Shown here piece by piece: positions 25,608-34,921 of a stretch of DNA of 64,000 nucleotides. The stretch is from positions 3,442,501 through 3,506,500 of the forward strand of contig NZ_CP160680.1 of the NCBI RefSeq assembly GCF_040784935.1, written 5' to 3'. This DNA comes from Lewinella sp. LCG006 (GTDB taxonomy: Bacteria > Bacteroidota > Bacteroidia > Chitinophagales > Saprospiraceae). A model generated the notes under the pieces. It had not been told where the DNA came from. It saw nothing but the letters and a program-made list of their open reading frames with translations, and did no database searches. Position 1 is the stretch's first letter. Each line of letters starts with the position of its first letter. The translations under genes and the position numbers were made by a program.

Positions 25608-25981
25608 ACAACTGTTTCAATGCCTCGCCTACTCCTCTGGAGGGGTGTTGGAGATTGGTTTTGAACGCGCTTAGTTTCGCCTCAAACCAAAGGGATCTCC
25701 ATATCCCCCTTCGGAGGGGGTGTCACACAGTGACGGGGGAGGAGACCCCTAACCGCAAGGGCTCTCCTCCCTGCCTGACGTGCCTCCGGAAGGCAGGCCT
25801 TGAACCTGTGGATCGGTCCCTCCAGCGGGACACATTTTGATGGCGCTAGTGACAAGGATATCCTTCATTACAAGGATGAGAAAGGTTAATTTGATCTTCG
25901 GAGATGATTCTTTTGGGATGCCTGTAGAATCAATATAACGCTACTTCGGAGGGGCGCCCGGCTATCCGCAAGCTCCTATCC
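25608..25981. other. Intergenic stretch with GC-rich short palindromes, no credible gene
   Basis: The part at 25625-25840 has repeated short inverted words (CTCCTCTGGAGGGG, CCCCCTTCGGAGGGGG, GTCACACAGTGAC, GCCTGACGTGCCTCCGGAAGGC). CGGCTATCCGC near 25959 resembles CGGCTGTCCGC near 43440, so these look like degraded members of a GC-rich dispersed repeat. No open frame here has family likeness. Confidence 0.45.
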
Positions 25982-26203
25982 TTGGTCTTGGAAATAGAAA
26001 GCATCAGTGCAGAACGCTTGATCAGCCTGGATCGTTTTTTGAAATTACAGCAGGATACCAATATCCCCACCTACATCAATCTCTACGGCTACGGTTACCG
26101 CAATATCTACGAATTGGATGAACTCGTAGAGATGAATGACCCCCGCCTTGAATTTGAAGGAACTAACTTTTTGAAAGCCATCGTCCCCGTAAGAAAGAAT
26201 TGA
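25982..26203 (+). pseudogene. 3' fragment of an unidentified gene
   Basis: About 73 codons from a TTG read as a natural protein (ISLDRFLKLQQDTNIPTYI, YGYRNIYELDELVEMNDP, ending FLKAIVPVRKN), with codon use like nearby genes. Upstream, the frame runs into GC-rich repeat DNA and a stop at 25925, so there is no proper start. I take it as the surviving end of a gene cut off by repeat insertion or deletion. I do not recognise the family. Confidence 0.35.
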
Positions 26204-26218
26204 TCGTCGACGTTTCCC

Positions 26219-26251
26219 ACTTCCGACTTCCGACTTCCCACTTCCGACTTC
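26219..26251. repeat. 7-bp tandem repeat, 4.7 units
   Basis: Units of ACTTCCG with one ACTTCCC variant run without interruption between the gene fragment and the end of the oxidoreductase gene. Replication slippage could change its length. Confidence 0.8.
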
Positions 26252-26265
26252 AAAAACCCTTACAC

Positions 26266-27522
26266 TCACCCAACCTTTACACCCTCCACCCGCGAACAAC
26301 CACTCAACCGCATGGTCAATTCAAAATCGGCCCAAAGATTTTGCAGGACGGTACTCACCCCTTCCTGGCCAGCAATAGCTAGGCCATAGGCGTAAGGTCG
26401 ACCAATACAGACGGCATCGGCACCCAGTGCCAGCGCTTTAAAAACATCGGCGCCTGTCCGTACCCCGCTGTCGAGTAATAAAGGGAAATGATCTCCCACG
26501 ACCTGCTTGATGGTGGGCAACATCTCAATGGTACTCACTGCACCATCTACCTGGCGGCCACCGTGGTTGCTGATGATGAGGCCATCTACGCCAGCATCCA
26601 TGGCGCGGCGGGCATCATCGGGGTGGTGGATGCCTTTGAGGATGATCGGCAACTTGGTATGCTCTCGCAAAAAGGGCAGATCCTCCCAATTCAGCGATGG
26701 TTTGGTGTAGAGGTTGATGAAGGTCCGCACTGCCCGTAATGGTCGCCCCGAACGCAGGTTGCTGAAAAAGCTGCCGGGGTAGTTGTTCATCAGTTGGTAA
26801 ATGGCCTGCAAGGTTTTCAGGGTGATGCGCCGTTTGGGGGAAACCAGTCCTTCTTCTTCCGGCAGATCCAGCATTTTTTGAAAAACCGGGTCGCTGGTGT
26901 ATTGGGCGATTCCCCGGCCCCGCAGAAAGGGCAGGTAGGCCATGTCCAGGTCCCGCAAGCGCCAGCCTAGCATCGTCGTGTCGAGCGTGACAACAATGGC
27001 TTCGCAACCACTGGCTTCGGCCCTTTGTACCAGGCTAGCCACTAGGTCGTAGGATTTGCTCCAGTACAATTGGAAGAAGCGGGGAGCGTCGCCCATGGCC
27101 TTGCCGACGTCTTCCATTGGTACACTGGCCTGGTTGCTGAAGATGAAAGGTAGGCCCAACTGTGCCGCCGCTCGGCCAACGGCCAGGTCGGCTTCCCGGT
27201 GGCAAAGATCAAGCACACCTACCGGGGCCAGTAAAATGGGAGCTGGCAAGCGTCGGCCAAACAGCTCAATACTGGTGTCAAAGGTACTCACATCACGGAG
27301 CATTCGTGGCTGGATGTGCCACTGTTGGAAGGCCTCACGGTTGCGTTGTACCGTCAACTCGCGCCCTGCACCACCTGCTACGTAGGCGTAAGCTTCGGGG
27401 CTCATGCACTTTTGGGCAGCCCGTTCCAGTGCCAGCGGATCACTGGGCACCAGCGGCATCCGACCACTAAGGCCCTGTAGGTAAATGTCGCGCTGGCGTT
27501 CTACTGCGGATAAGTTAGGCAT
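26266..27522 (-). CDS. FMN-dependent alpha-hydroxy-acid oxidoreductase (lactate dehydrogenase/oxidase-like)
   Basis: A 418-residue TIM-barrel flavoenzyme. From the ATG at 27522 (a TTG seven codons upstream would overlap the previous gene): AYAYVAGGAGRELTVQRNREAF near the N-terminus, PILLAPVGVLDLCHREADLAVGRAA, the Lys in PIILKGIHHP (about 296), the catalytic His-Arg in SNHGGRQVDG (His 320, Arg 323) and the FMN phosphate loop LLLDSGVRTGADVFKALALGADAVCIGRP. It oxidises lactate or a related 2-hydroxy acid; the sequence variant (CHREADLAVG) is close to lactate 2-monooxygenase-like enzymes. It starts two bases after the rhodanese gene, so they form an operon. Confidence 0.9.
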   Translation of the reverse strand: MPNLSAVERQRDIYLQGLSGRMPLVPSDPLALERAAQKCMSPEAYAYVAGGAGRELTVQRNREAFQQWHIQPRMLRDVSTFDTSIELFGRRLPAPILLAPVGVLDLCHREADLAVGRAAAQLGLPFIFSNQASVPMEDVGKAMGDAPRFFQLYWSKSYDLVASLVQRAEASGCEAIVVTLDTTMLGWRLRDLDMAYLPFLRGRGIAQYTSDPVFQKMLDLPEEEGLVSPKRRITLKTLQAIYQLMNNYPGSFFSNLRSGRPLRAVRTFINLYTKPSLNWEDLPFLREHTKLPIILKGIHHPDDARRAMDAGVDGLIISNHGGRQVDGAVSTIEMLPTIKQVVGDHFPLLLDSGVRTGADVFKALALGADAVCIGRPYAYGLAIAGQEGVSTVLQNLWADFELTMRLSGCSRVEGVKVG

Positions 27523-27524
27523 AA

Positions 27525-27929
27525 TTAATTCTCGGTGCTCCAACCCTGATAACCGCCTACCAGGTTGTAAACGTTTTTAAACCCCATCTCCTCCATCATA
27601 CTACAAGCCGAAGAGCTACGCCCTCCGCTGCGGCAATACACCAGGTAGGTTTTATCACGATCCAATTGGCCAAGTTTTTCCTGGAAGTCAGGTGCCCGGA
27701 AATCAAGCTCTTCGGCACCCTTGATCTTTCCTTCTGCCGTTTCCGCTGGGGTACGTACATCCAGTACGACGACCCCACGAGTCGCCATTTTCTCTTTGAA
27801 CTGGGCGGCATTCAGGTCTTGAAAACCTTCTTTTTGGGCATCTGATCCGGTCGATGATTGGCAACTGGCTGTCATTAAAGCAAGTAGCAAGTAGCTAAGT
27901 AGGCTTATGTTTTTCCAGCTTGTTATCAT
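27525..27929 (-). CDS. Rhodanese-like lipoprotein
   Basis: A 134-residue lipoprotein. Signal with lipobox TASC (Cys 23), then a single rhodanese domain (about 38-130): RGVVVLDVRTPAETAEGKIKGAEELDF, active-site loop YCRSGGRSS with Cys 99, and VYNLVGGYQGW. Envelope rhodaneses may handle sulfane sulfur or bind persulfides; the substrate is unknown. First gene of a two-gene unit with the FMN oxidoreductase. Confidence 0.9.
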   Translation of the reverse strand: MITSWKNISLLSYLLLALMTASCQSSTGSDAQKEGFQDLNAAQFKEKMATRGVVVLDVRTPAETAEGKIKGAEELDFRAPDFQEKLGQLDRDKTYLVYCRSGGRSSSACSMMEEMGFKNVYNLVGGYQGWSTEN

Positions 27930-28086
27930 TGCGTTAAAATTTAAGTTAATACAAACGGTTGGTGCCTTTCTTCCGTCTATGGAAAAATGAAAGCACCCAA
28001 AAATCCATGGAATTTTCCAGAAAACCTATTCTGCCGGGCTAAAGTTGTAAATAGCCAACTCTCCCGTAAAACCAAAACCTTTACTT

Positions 28087-30447
28087 ATGCCTAAACACTA
28101 CCTGACGGGGCTTGCCCTTCTTCTTGCTTTTCTCGCCCGAGGACAATCTTTTACCATCAGTGGTTACATCGAAGACCAGGCTAGTGGCGAAAAACTGATC
28201 GCTGCCAATGTTTACGATAGCTTCTCTGGCGCGGGGGCGGTAACCAATACCTATGGTTTTTTTAGCCTCACATTGCCTGCAGATTCGGTGGCCCTTTCTT
28301 TTAGCTATATCGGTTATCAAAGCCGGGAAGAACGGTTTGCCCTTTCGGGTAATCGAACCCTCAACGTGAGCTTATCGCCTTACGTGGAGCTGGCCACCGT
28401 GGAGGTCACCGCTGAGCGTAGTGAACGCATTGAGCAACGAACCCAGATGAGTAGGATGGAAGTGCCTATTGAGCAAATCAAACGCATCCCGGCGCTCATG
28501 GGCGAGGTGGATGTACTCAAAGCCTTACAGCTTTTGCCGGGGGTGCAATCGGGGGGCGAAGGCCAGAACGGCCTCTACGTTCGCGGCGGAAGCCCCGATC
28601 AAAACCTGGTACTGCTGGATGGCGTTCCTGTGTACAACGTGAGCCACCTTCTGGGCATCTTCTCGGTATTTAATGCCGATGCGATCAAGAATGTTACGCT
28701 GACCAAGGGTGGATTTCCTGCTCGTTATGGTGGCCGTTTGTCCAGTGTGCTGGAAATCAATATGAAAGAAGGCAACCTGCAGGAGTGGCACGGTGAAGGT
28801 TCCATTGGTCTTATCTCTTCTAAACTGACCCTCCAGGGACCGATACAGAAAGGAAAAACCAGCTTCCTAATCTCAGGCCGACGTACCTATGTAGACTTAT
28901 TGGCTAAGCCCATTATCAGTGCGAATACGCTTCCGGGGGAAGAGATTGATATTAGTCTTTATTTCTACGATCTTAACGCAAAATTACAACACAAGATCAA
29001 CGACAAGCATCGTATTTTTCTCAGTGCTTACACTGGAGCAGATGTGTTTGCCAACCGCTTTGCCGATGAATATGGTGCCTTTTCAGGAGGTATCGACTGG
29101 GGCAACCTCATCTCGGCAGCCCGCTGGAATTGGCAGATCAGTCCAAAAATGTTTGCCAATACCACGCTTACCTACAGCAAGTATGAGATTGACATCAATG
29201 CCGGGAGTGAAAATTTCAATGAGGATGGCCCTGATGAAAAATTCTCCGCCCTCTATATTTCCGGGATCGAAGATATTGGTGGGAAAATCGACTTCGACTT
29301 CATTCCCAACCCTGATCATTACCTCCGTTTTGGGGGTGGTTGGACCAACCATACTTATCGCCCCGGTGCCCTCAATTTTAACCTCACCGACGGGGAAGAT
29401 TTTAACCTCGATACCCTGATTGGCTCACAAAATAGTTACAGTAATGAGTTGTTTGTTTACGCTGAAGATGACTTTACGCTGGGCCCGTTGAAAATCAATG
29501 CGGGCATTCACGCCTCGGCTTTTGCCGTAGAAGATGAGTTTTACACTTCGGTACAACCACGCTTGGGGCTTCGCTACTTGTTGAATAATGACCTGGCGAT
29601 CAAAGCAGGTTTCAGTACCATGACCCAGTACATCAATTTACTCACCAGCGAAGCACTTTCGTTGCCTACCGATTTGTGGGTGCCCAGTACGTCGAGAATA
29701 AAACCCCAACAAAGTTGGCAGGTGGCTTTGGGAGTGGCCAAGACCATCAACGAGGATTATGAACTAAGTGTGGAAGGTTACTATAAAGAAATGCAAAACG
29801 TGATCTCCTTTAAAGAAGGTGCGAGCTTCTTGTTTGGTCTCGAAAACGATTGGCAAAGTAAGGTGACGCAAGGAGATGGCGAGGCCTACGGACTAGAGTT
29901 TTTCTTCCAGAAAAAGAGGGGGCGCACGACGGGCTGGATCGGTTACACCCTGAGCTGGAATTACCGCCAATTTGACGAGATCAACAGCGGGCGCCGGTAT
30001 CCATTTCGCTACGATCGTCGGCATGATATTTCCGTGGTGGTCAACCATGATTTTTCTGAAAAGATTGGTCTCTCAGCGGCCTGGGTCTACGGCACCGGCA
30101 ATGCCATTACCCTGAATACGATTACTTACCCCACGGATGTTTACGGTGGCTTTGGTCAGCCGTACTTTAATGAGATTGAAACCGGCGGTGAAAAAAATGC
30201 TTTCCGTATGACCGATTTTCATCGCCTGGATTTGAGTGTAGAATTCCGCAAACAGAAACCAAAATGGGAACGCAAGTGGGTTGTGGGGGTTTACAATGCC
30301 TATTACCACCGAAATCCTTACTACGTTATTGCTGATACGGAGTATGTACGTGATGGGCAAGGGAACATTGTCGACGAAAAGCGAGTGTTTAAGGAAATCA
30401 GCATCCTACCCATTATCCCTTCTGTTTCTTACCAGTTTAAATTCTAG
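28087..30447 (+). CDS. TonB-dependent receptor paired with DUF4249 lipoprotein
   Basis: A 786-residue outer-membrane receptor. Signal peptide 1-19 (ending ARGQS), a carboxypeptidase-regulatory-like domain (about 21-100: ISGYIEDQASGEKLIAANVYD), then a plug with VDVLKALQLLPGVQSGGEGQNGLYVRGGSPDQNLVLLDGVPVYN (about 142-190) and GGFPARYGGRLSSVLEI. The barrel ends VSYQFKF with a terminal Phe. This plug type and the following DUF4249 gene, 4 bases after the stop, are a standard Bacteroidota pair. The imported ligand is unknown. Confidence 0.92.
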   Translation: MPKHYLTGLALLLAFLARGQSFTISGYIEDQASGEKLIAANVYDSFSGAGAVTNTYGFFSLTLPADSVALSFSYIGYQSREERFALSGNRTLNVSLSPYVELATVEVTAERSERIEQRTQMSRMEVPIEQIKRIPALMGEVDVLKALQLLPGVQSGGEGQNGLYVRGGSPDQNLVLLDGVPVYNVSHLLGIFSVFNADAIKNVTLTKGGFPARYGGRLSSVLEINMKEGNLQEWHGEGSIGLISSKLTLQGPIQKGKTSFLISGRRTYVDLLAKPIISANTLPGEEIDISLYFYDLNAKLQHKINDKHRIFLSAYTGADVFANRFADEYGAFSGGIDWGNLISAARWNWQISPKMFANTTLTYSKYEIDINAGSENFNEDGPDEKFSALYISGIEDIGGKIDFDFIPNPDHYLRFGGGWTNHTYRPGALNFNLTDGEDFNLDTLIGSQNSYSNELFVYAEDDFTLGPLKINAGIHASAFAVEDEFYTSVQPRLGLRYLLNNDLAIKAGFSTMTQYINLLTSEALSLPTDLWVPSTSRIKPQQSWQVALGVAKTINEDYELSVEGYYKEMQNVISFKEGASFLFGLENDWQSKVTQGDGEAYGLEFFFQKKRGRTTGWIGYTLSWNYRQFDEINSGRRYPFRYDRRHDISVVVNHDFSEKIGLSAAWVYGTGNAITLNTITYPTDVYGGFGQPYFNEIETGGEKNAFRMTDFHRLDLSVEFRKQKPKWERKWVVGVYNAYYHRNPYYVIADTEYVRDGQGNIVDEKRVFKEISILPIIPSVSYQFKF

Positions 30448-30451
30448 AAAA

Positions 30452-31369
30452 ATGAAAAATATCATCTTGTTTTTGACGATAGCTACATTGGTGACCTTAT
30501 TAGGGAGTTGCGATGAAAATTCTTTCACCCAAGTCGTTACCATTGATATTCCCGAACACGACCCACGGCCAGTGCTCAACCTACAAGTGGAGGCCAAACA
30601 GGAAGGTGCCCTCAATGCCCTAGTGACCAACAGCAAAGGAATCCTTGACCCCGAAAGCACCTACGAAATCCCTACCGACGCAGAGGTAACCCTGTACCGC
30701 AATGGGGAAGTTTTTGCCAATCTGGAGTTCTCAGAAGTTGATCAACGCTATCTGGCGGCCATCAATGAACCTTTTCCCAATCAGGCTGGCGATACTTATT
30801 TACTGGAAGCCAATACTCCTACTTTCGGCCTGGTACAGGTCAGTCAGGTAATGCCCGTTGTTCCTAAGATCAAGAAAGCTACCTACGAAATAGAAGGTAC
30901 GATTGATCCCTCGGGCTTTCGCGTAGATGAGCTGATCGTGGATATCGTCGATCAGGAGCCGGCTAAGACCAATTATTATGGATTGGATTTATTCCAGATT
31001 TACTACAGTATAGATCCTTACAATGGCGATACGCTTAATGTTTTCCGCAGCCAGGTAAGCATAGATACCAATGACCCTTTGCTTTCTTACGGAGCACGCT
31101 ACAGCCTCATTTTTAGCGATGAGAGCTTCTCGGGCGGAGAGTACCAGGCACGTTGTTATACTTACTACAGTGTTGGTGAAGAAATGGAGATGGAAGTGCA
31201 CCTCTATCAACTTACGGAAGATGCCTTTTTGTACGCTCGTTCTTATGAGCAGTACCAAAATTCGATCAACAACCCTTTTGCCGAGCCGGTTACCGTGCAC
31301 AGTAATATTCCCAATGGTTACGGCATCTTTAGCCTGGCGAACAAGGATGTTTACTTGATTGAGGATTAA
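30452..31369 (+). CDS. DUF4249 lipoprotein
   Basis: A 305-residue lipoprotein starting at the ATG at 30452; the frame is open further upstream but only within the receptor gene. The signal ends in a lipobox LLGSC, then the typical beginning QVVTIDIPEHDPRPVLNLQ, EVTLYRNGEVFANLE and GDTYLLEANTPTFGLVQVSQVMP. The C-terminal half contains YGIFSLANKDVYLIED, the usual end of the family. DUF4249 proteins accompany TonB receptors and may act as a surface lid or binding partner, like SusD proteins. It is cotranscribed with the receptor. Confidence 0.9.
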   Translation: MKNIILFLTIATLVTLLGSCDENSFTQVVTIDIPEHDPRPVLNLQVEAKQEGALNALVTNSKGILDPESTYEIPTDAEVTLYRNGEVFANLEFSEVDQRYLAAINEPFPNQAGDTYLLEANTPTFGLVQVSQVMPVVPKIKKATYEIEGTIDPSGFRVDELIVDIVDQEPAKTNYYGLDLFQIYYSIDPYNGDTLNVFRSQVSIDTNDPLLSYGARYSLIFSDESFSGGEYQARCYTYYSVGEEMEMEVHLYQLTEDAFLYARSYEQYQNSINNPFAEPVTVHSNIPNGYGIFSLANKDVYLIED

Positions 31370-31380
31370 GCGGCTCCGTC

Positions 31381-32763
31381 TCAGATCTTCTCCCGCAACC
31401 AGCTTAAAAACGGAGGAGATTGAAACATGCCTTGGGCATTATGACCAATGCCCGGCACTACGATCTTCTCGGCTTGGTGAGTCACTGTATAATTGGTTTC
31501 CAGGAGGAGGAAGAAGTTCTCGCCGCGGCGGAAGCGATTTTCGCCCAGTAGCACCGCTTCACAATCGCTGGTGTTGAGACTGCCGGTGGTGACCACATCC
31601 TGATCGCCGAGGAAATAACTAAGCTTTCGTTCCACTACCCGTTGGTCTACGGTTGCTTCAGGGGTGCTGCTGAGATAGGGAGGCGGTGCCACAAAACCTA
31701 GCGGCCATCGGTTGTAAGCAGCACAACCACTCACCGCAATAAATTGACCGGAAGCATCATCATAACGCAGATCGTCCGGGTAGTAAAAATACTGGCTGTT
31801 GGCTACGACGTAGCGGAAATTCAGGTTGGGATACGTGTTTTCGCTGCTGTTGGCTGCTGCGTAAGCTTGGGCAAACAATGCACCTGATGAGTGCCCCGCA
31901 ATAATGATGGTTTCCAATGCCGGGAAGCGCTCCGCATCGGCCAGCTGGTCGATGATTTGATCGAGTACCGTGAATGAACTGATATTGACCGCGCCGTCAG
32001 CATTTTGCCCTTCCCGCCAGCCGGAATCTGACCAGTAAAGCTCACCATTTTGCGCTGCTGAAGCATTTTTGAAGTAAGGTGCGATGAGGATGCTTTGGTT
32101 GTCCAGGTTCTCCTGGCGTAAGCTGCTCATCATATAAGAAAAATAATTGTCGGCATCCCGGTTCAGCCCATGGATGACGATGATCGCACTGGTGAGTTCT
32201 TCCCAGCGGGCATTTTCTACATCCAGCGGATAGCTGTTGTAAAAAGTAATGGTTCCGGATTGCCCTCCTGTACCATTGATAAGCTTACTGCTCAAACAAT
32301 CGTTGCTGGCCGTAATACAGGGAGGCAAGGAAGTAATGACACCGCCATCACGGGTGGTGAAATTCCTCACCAGGGCTTGGGCGAGGGTTTGGTCGTCTTG
32401 TCCAATAGCCGCAGTATTGACCTTCAATTCGTAGCTGGTGCCAGGGGCCAATGTAGCGCTGATAATTGCTTTTGAAGATGCATTGGCATAGCTGATGTCC
32501 AACGTACTCACCGTCCCGGCGTTGCTGCTTAATGAAAAAGCAGCCTCAAATTTTGCGGGAACAATCGCCCCGGAAAAAGTAAGCTCAAAAGTAGCGTCCG
32601 TTGCTACATTGATCGTACCCTCAACCAAGGGAATACCGTTGGCCGTAACGTTGATTACCGATAAGTTCGGAATCGTCATTTCTTTACCACAACTGCTTTG
32701 CAATAGGATACTAACAATTAGGAGCAGGCCCAGGAAGTGGTATTTAGAAAAAGGATGTTTCAT
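31381..32763 (-). CDS. Alpha/beta-hydrolase lipoprotein with N-terminal Ig-like domain
   Basis: A 460-residue lipoprotein. Lipobox Cys 25 (LLQSSC). Residues about 30-138 form a bacterial Ig-like domain of the SbsA type (FELTFSGAIVPAKFEAAFSLSS ... YELKVNTA ... LVRNFTT). Residues about 190-460 are an alpha/beta hydrolase: oxyanion region IIVIHGLNRDADNYF, nucleophile Ser 292 in GHSSG, and a late His in VPGIGHNAQGMF. Aimed at the cell surface or periplasm, it could be an esterase or lipase. It ends the minus-strand locus with SusC/SusD and shares the Ig-like domain type with the lamin-tail protein upstream. Confidence 0.85.
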   Translation of the reverse strand: MKHPFSKYHFLGLLLIVSILLQSSCGKEMTIPNLSVINVTANGIPLVEGTINVATDATFELTFSGAIVPAKFEAAFSLSSNAGTVSTLDISYANASSKAIISATLAPGTSYELKVNTAAIGQDDQTLAQALVRNFTTRDGGVITSLPPCITASNDCLSSKLINGTGGQSGTITFYNSYPLDVENARWEELTSAIIVIHGLNRDADNYFSYMMSSLRQENLDNQSILIAPYFKNASAAQNGELYWSDSGWREGQNADGAVNISSFTVLDQIIDQLADAERFPALETIIIAGHSSGALFAQAYAAANSSENTYPNLNFRYVVANSQYFYYPDDLRYDDASGQFIAVSGCAAYNRWPLGFVAPPPYLSSTPEATVDQRVVERKLSYFLGDQDVVTTGSLNTSDCEAVLLGENRFRRGENFFLLLETNYTVTHQAEKIVVPGIGHNAQGMFQSPPFLSWLREKI

Positions 32764-32800
32764 CTTTGGTTTGGAATTTTAAAACCCTCTTTGAAGAATA

Positions 32801-32888
32801 GAACACAGATTTAACGGATCTGACGGATTTACGCGGATATGAAATCTGTGAAAATCCTGTTTGATCCGTTGAATCCGTGGTCTATCCC
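32801..32888. repeat. Imperfect palindromic repeat element
   Basis: Arms of 20 bases (32801-32820 and 32863-32882) pair at 17 positions: GAACACAGATTTAACGGATC and GATCCGTTGAATCCGTGGTC. The words ACGGATTT and AATCCGTG are typical of a palindromic intergenic repeat that I recall from many Bacteroidota genomes. It lies between two genes of the same strand and may shape the mRNA there. Confidence 0.6.
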
Positions 32889-32965
32889 GTTGTTAGCATT
32901 TATTTAGGATGCCTAAAATTGTCACGAAACCCTTTACGACCTTTGGTGAAAAGCCGAAACTCACG

Positions 32966-34837
32966 CTAGAAAGAAGAACCATCCGTCTTCGTTCCTGGAG
33001 AAAACAGCAATGCTGGATTCGCCGTGGTATGCAATAGGAAATCACCGCTGATATCAGGAGAACGACTCACTGATTGGTCAGCACCGAAATCAATACCTGC
33101 GCCTTCGCCTTGTGTATCAAAGGTAAGGAATGTGTTGCCTAAAAGATCCAGAATGGTGATAACATCATCACCATTGGACAGGTTCATATTGCCAGTGGTG
33201 GACACGCCTACCATGGCACCTCCAAAGCTTCCGGTAGGAGTACCACCGCCAAAGAGGACATAGACCCCACCCGGCGGGATGATGGTTCCAGCAGGGAAGG
33301 TATGCCTTGGCTCATTCAGGTCAAGGTTAGTAGCGTCATAAAGGGTAAAGCCGCTGAGGTCAACGGGTTGGTTGGAGTCGTTGACAAACTCAATAAATTC
33401 ATCCTCAGAAGCACTGCGTACTCCGTCGCCGTTGGCATCACCAGGTAGGTCTGCTGGAGGGTCAAAGAGTACTTCGTTGATGCGGAAGCCCAATCCGGGG
33501 TTGCCACCGCCAGTGCCGAGGTTCGTACCGTCAACTTTTTTGCCAGGTGAATAGAGCAGGTCCGCATTGGCGGTGGTATGCAAGGTGAAATCACCATTGA
33601 TATCAGGGAAGCGAGTCACCGACTGGTCAGCACCAAAATCAATGCCTGCGCCTTCACCTTGGGTGTCAAAGGTGAGGACGGTATTGCCATCAGTATCCAG
33701 GAGGGTGATTACGTCATCCGCATTCGAGAGATTGAGGTTGCCACTGGTGCTCACGCCAACGAGCGCGTCACCAAAATCACCCGAAGGAGATCCTCCACCA
33801 AACAGTACATAAACACCACCAGCGGGGACGATGGTACCAGCTGGGAAGGTATGATTGGGCTCGCCGGATGCCAGGTTGGTTGCATCGTATAAGGTATAGC
33901 CACTCAGGTCAAACTCCTGGTCTGAATCATTCACAAATTCAATGAACTCATCTTCAGAGGCACTGCGTGTACCGTCGCCATTGGCATCACCCGGATCACC
34001 GCCGGGAGGATCAAAGAGCACTTCGTTGATGATAAAACCCCGGTCGGGGAAGCCATCACCATTGCTGTCCAGGTCTGCATCCAACAGGGTGATGGTGACC
34101 AACTGAGGCGTAAGTTCTTCCGCATTGGTGACGGAAGCAATACTCACTTCGATGGCTTCGGTACCTTCCAATGCACCGTCGGTTAACGCGGTAATCGTCA
34201 CTTCAGCCGTCGTTTCACCTGCCGTCAGTACCACGGAGGTGGCGCTGGTGGTATAGTCACTACCTACGCTAGCGGTACCACCAAACTGTAGTTCGACGGT
34301 GACGTCCAATTCCACTTCCTCACTCAGATTGACGGAAATCGTGGCCACTCCATCGATTTCACTGATGGCGCCTACATTGCTGGCCAAGCTCACGTTGGCT
34401 GGCACAAAGGGGGCTGTGGTAAAGGTCAGGGAATAACTTTCTTTGAGGGAGTTATTGTCTTCGCCGTAGGTGCCTGCCGGCAGTGCGAGGGTATAGGTGG
34501 TCTCGTATTCCAGGTCGGAGTCGGGCGTAAGCGTAAGCGTAGAGTTGGTGTTGCCATAGGTAGCGGTGAAAGCCACCGAAGCGCCTCCTCCAGTAAGGCT
34601 GAGGGCCGAAGTCAATTCGGCGGTTTTTAAAGTGTGCGAAAAAATGATCTCAATCGTCGGACGACGATCAATGCCATCGACTCCGTTGACTGCTGCTTCA
34701 CCATCGATCTTTTGCGAAAGAATTTGCAGACTGTCATCAAAAACGAGGTCATCATCATTGCTACAAGCATTGGTCAACATGATGCCCAAAACCAGTAAAA
34801 GCGATGGTATATATTTTAAAAGATAGGAATTTCCCAT
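32966..34837 (-). CDS. Lipoprotein with Ig-like, Calx-beta and two lamin-tail domains
   Basis: A 623-residue lipoprotein. Lipobox Cys 25 (LTNACS), an SbsA-type Ig-like domain (about 40-145), a Calx-beta-like domain (about 150-255: GTASVGSDYTTSATSVVLTAGETTAEVTI), then two lamin-tail domains (about 265-430 and 449-615) each starting with INEVLFDPP and containing EDEFIEFVNDS and HTFPAGTI. The two copies are very similar in DNA, 543 bases apart, pointing to recent duplication. Lamin-tail domains are thought to bind surfaces or polymers. The SusD gene lies just upstream, so a surface-binding role in the same uptake system is likely. Confidence 0.88.
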   Translation of the reverse strand: MGNSYLLKYIPSLLLVLGIMLTNACSNDDDLVFDDSLQILSQKIDGEAAVNGVDGIDRRPTIEIIFSHTLKTAELTSALSLTGGGASVAFTATYGNTNSTLTLTPDSDLEYETTYTLALPAGTYGEDNNSLKESYSLTFTTAPFVPANVSLASNVGAISEIDGVATISVNLSEEVELDVTVELQFGGTASVGSDYTTSATSVVLTAGETTAEVTITALTDGALEGTEAIEVSIASVTNAEELTPQLVTITLLDADLDSNGDGFPDRGFIINEVLFDPPGGDPGDANGDGTRSASEDEFIEFVNDSDQEFDLSGYTLYDATNLASGEPNHTFPAGTIVPAGGVYVLFGGGSPSGDFGDALVGVSTSGNLNLSNADDVITLLDTDGNTVLTFDTQGEGAGIDFGADQSVTRFPDINGDFTLHTTANADLLYSPGKKVDGTNLGTGGGNPGLGFRINEVLFDPPADLPGDANGDGVRSASEDEFIEFVNDSNQPVDLSGFTLYDATNLDLNEPRHTFPAGTIIPPGGVYVLFGGGTPTGSFGGAMVGVSTTGNMNLSNGDDVITILDLLGNTFLTFDTQGEGAGIDFGADQSVSRSPDISGDFLLHTTANPALLFSPGTKTDGSSF

Positions 34838-34921
34838 TGTCGTTATTTTTTAAAAATAAGAAAATTCAAGCTGTAAAGCCAAATTCAGTATAGGGATGCA
34901 GGCCGCTTCGCGCCCATTTTG

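Noticed and set aside
26219-26251. Tandem repeat considered as a CRISPR or attachment site
   Set aside because: Units are only 7 bases with no spacers, and no cas gene, integrase or tRNA is near.
27930-28086. Possible cobalamin riboswitch before the TonB receptor at 28087
   Set aside because: Only short inverted words (TGGAAAA/TTTTCCA) are seen; the conserved B12-box pattern is absent.
30281-30451. Longer start for the DUF4249 gene
   Set aside because: It would run inside the receptor gene; the ATG at 30452 gives the expected lipoprotein signal and a 4-base gap.
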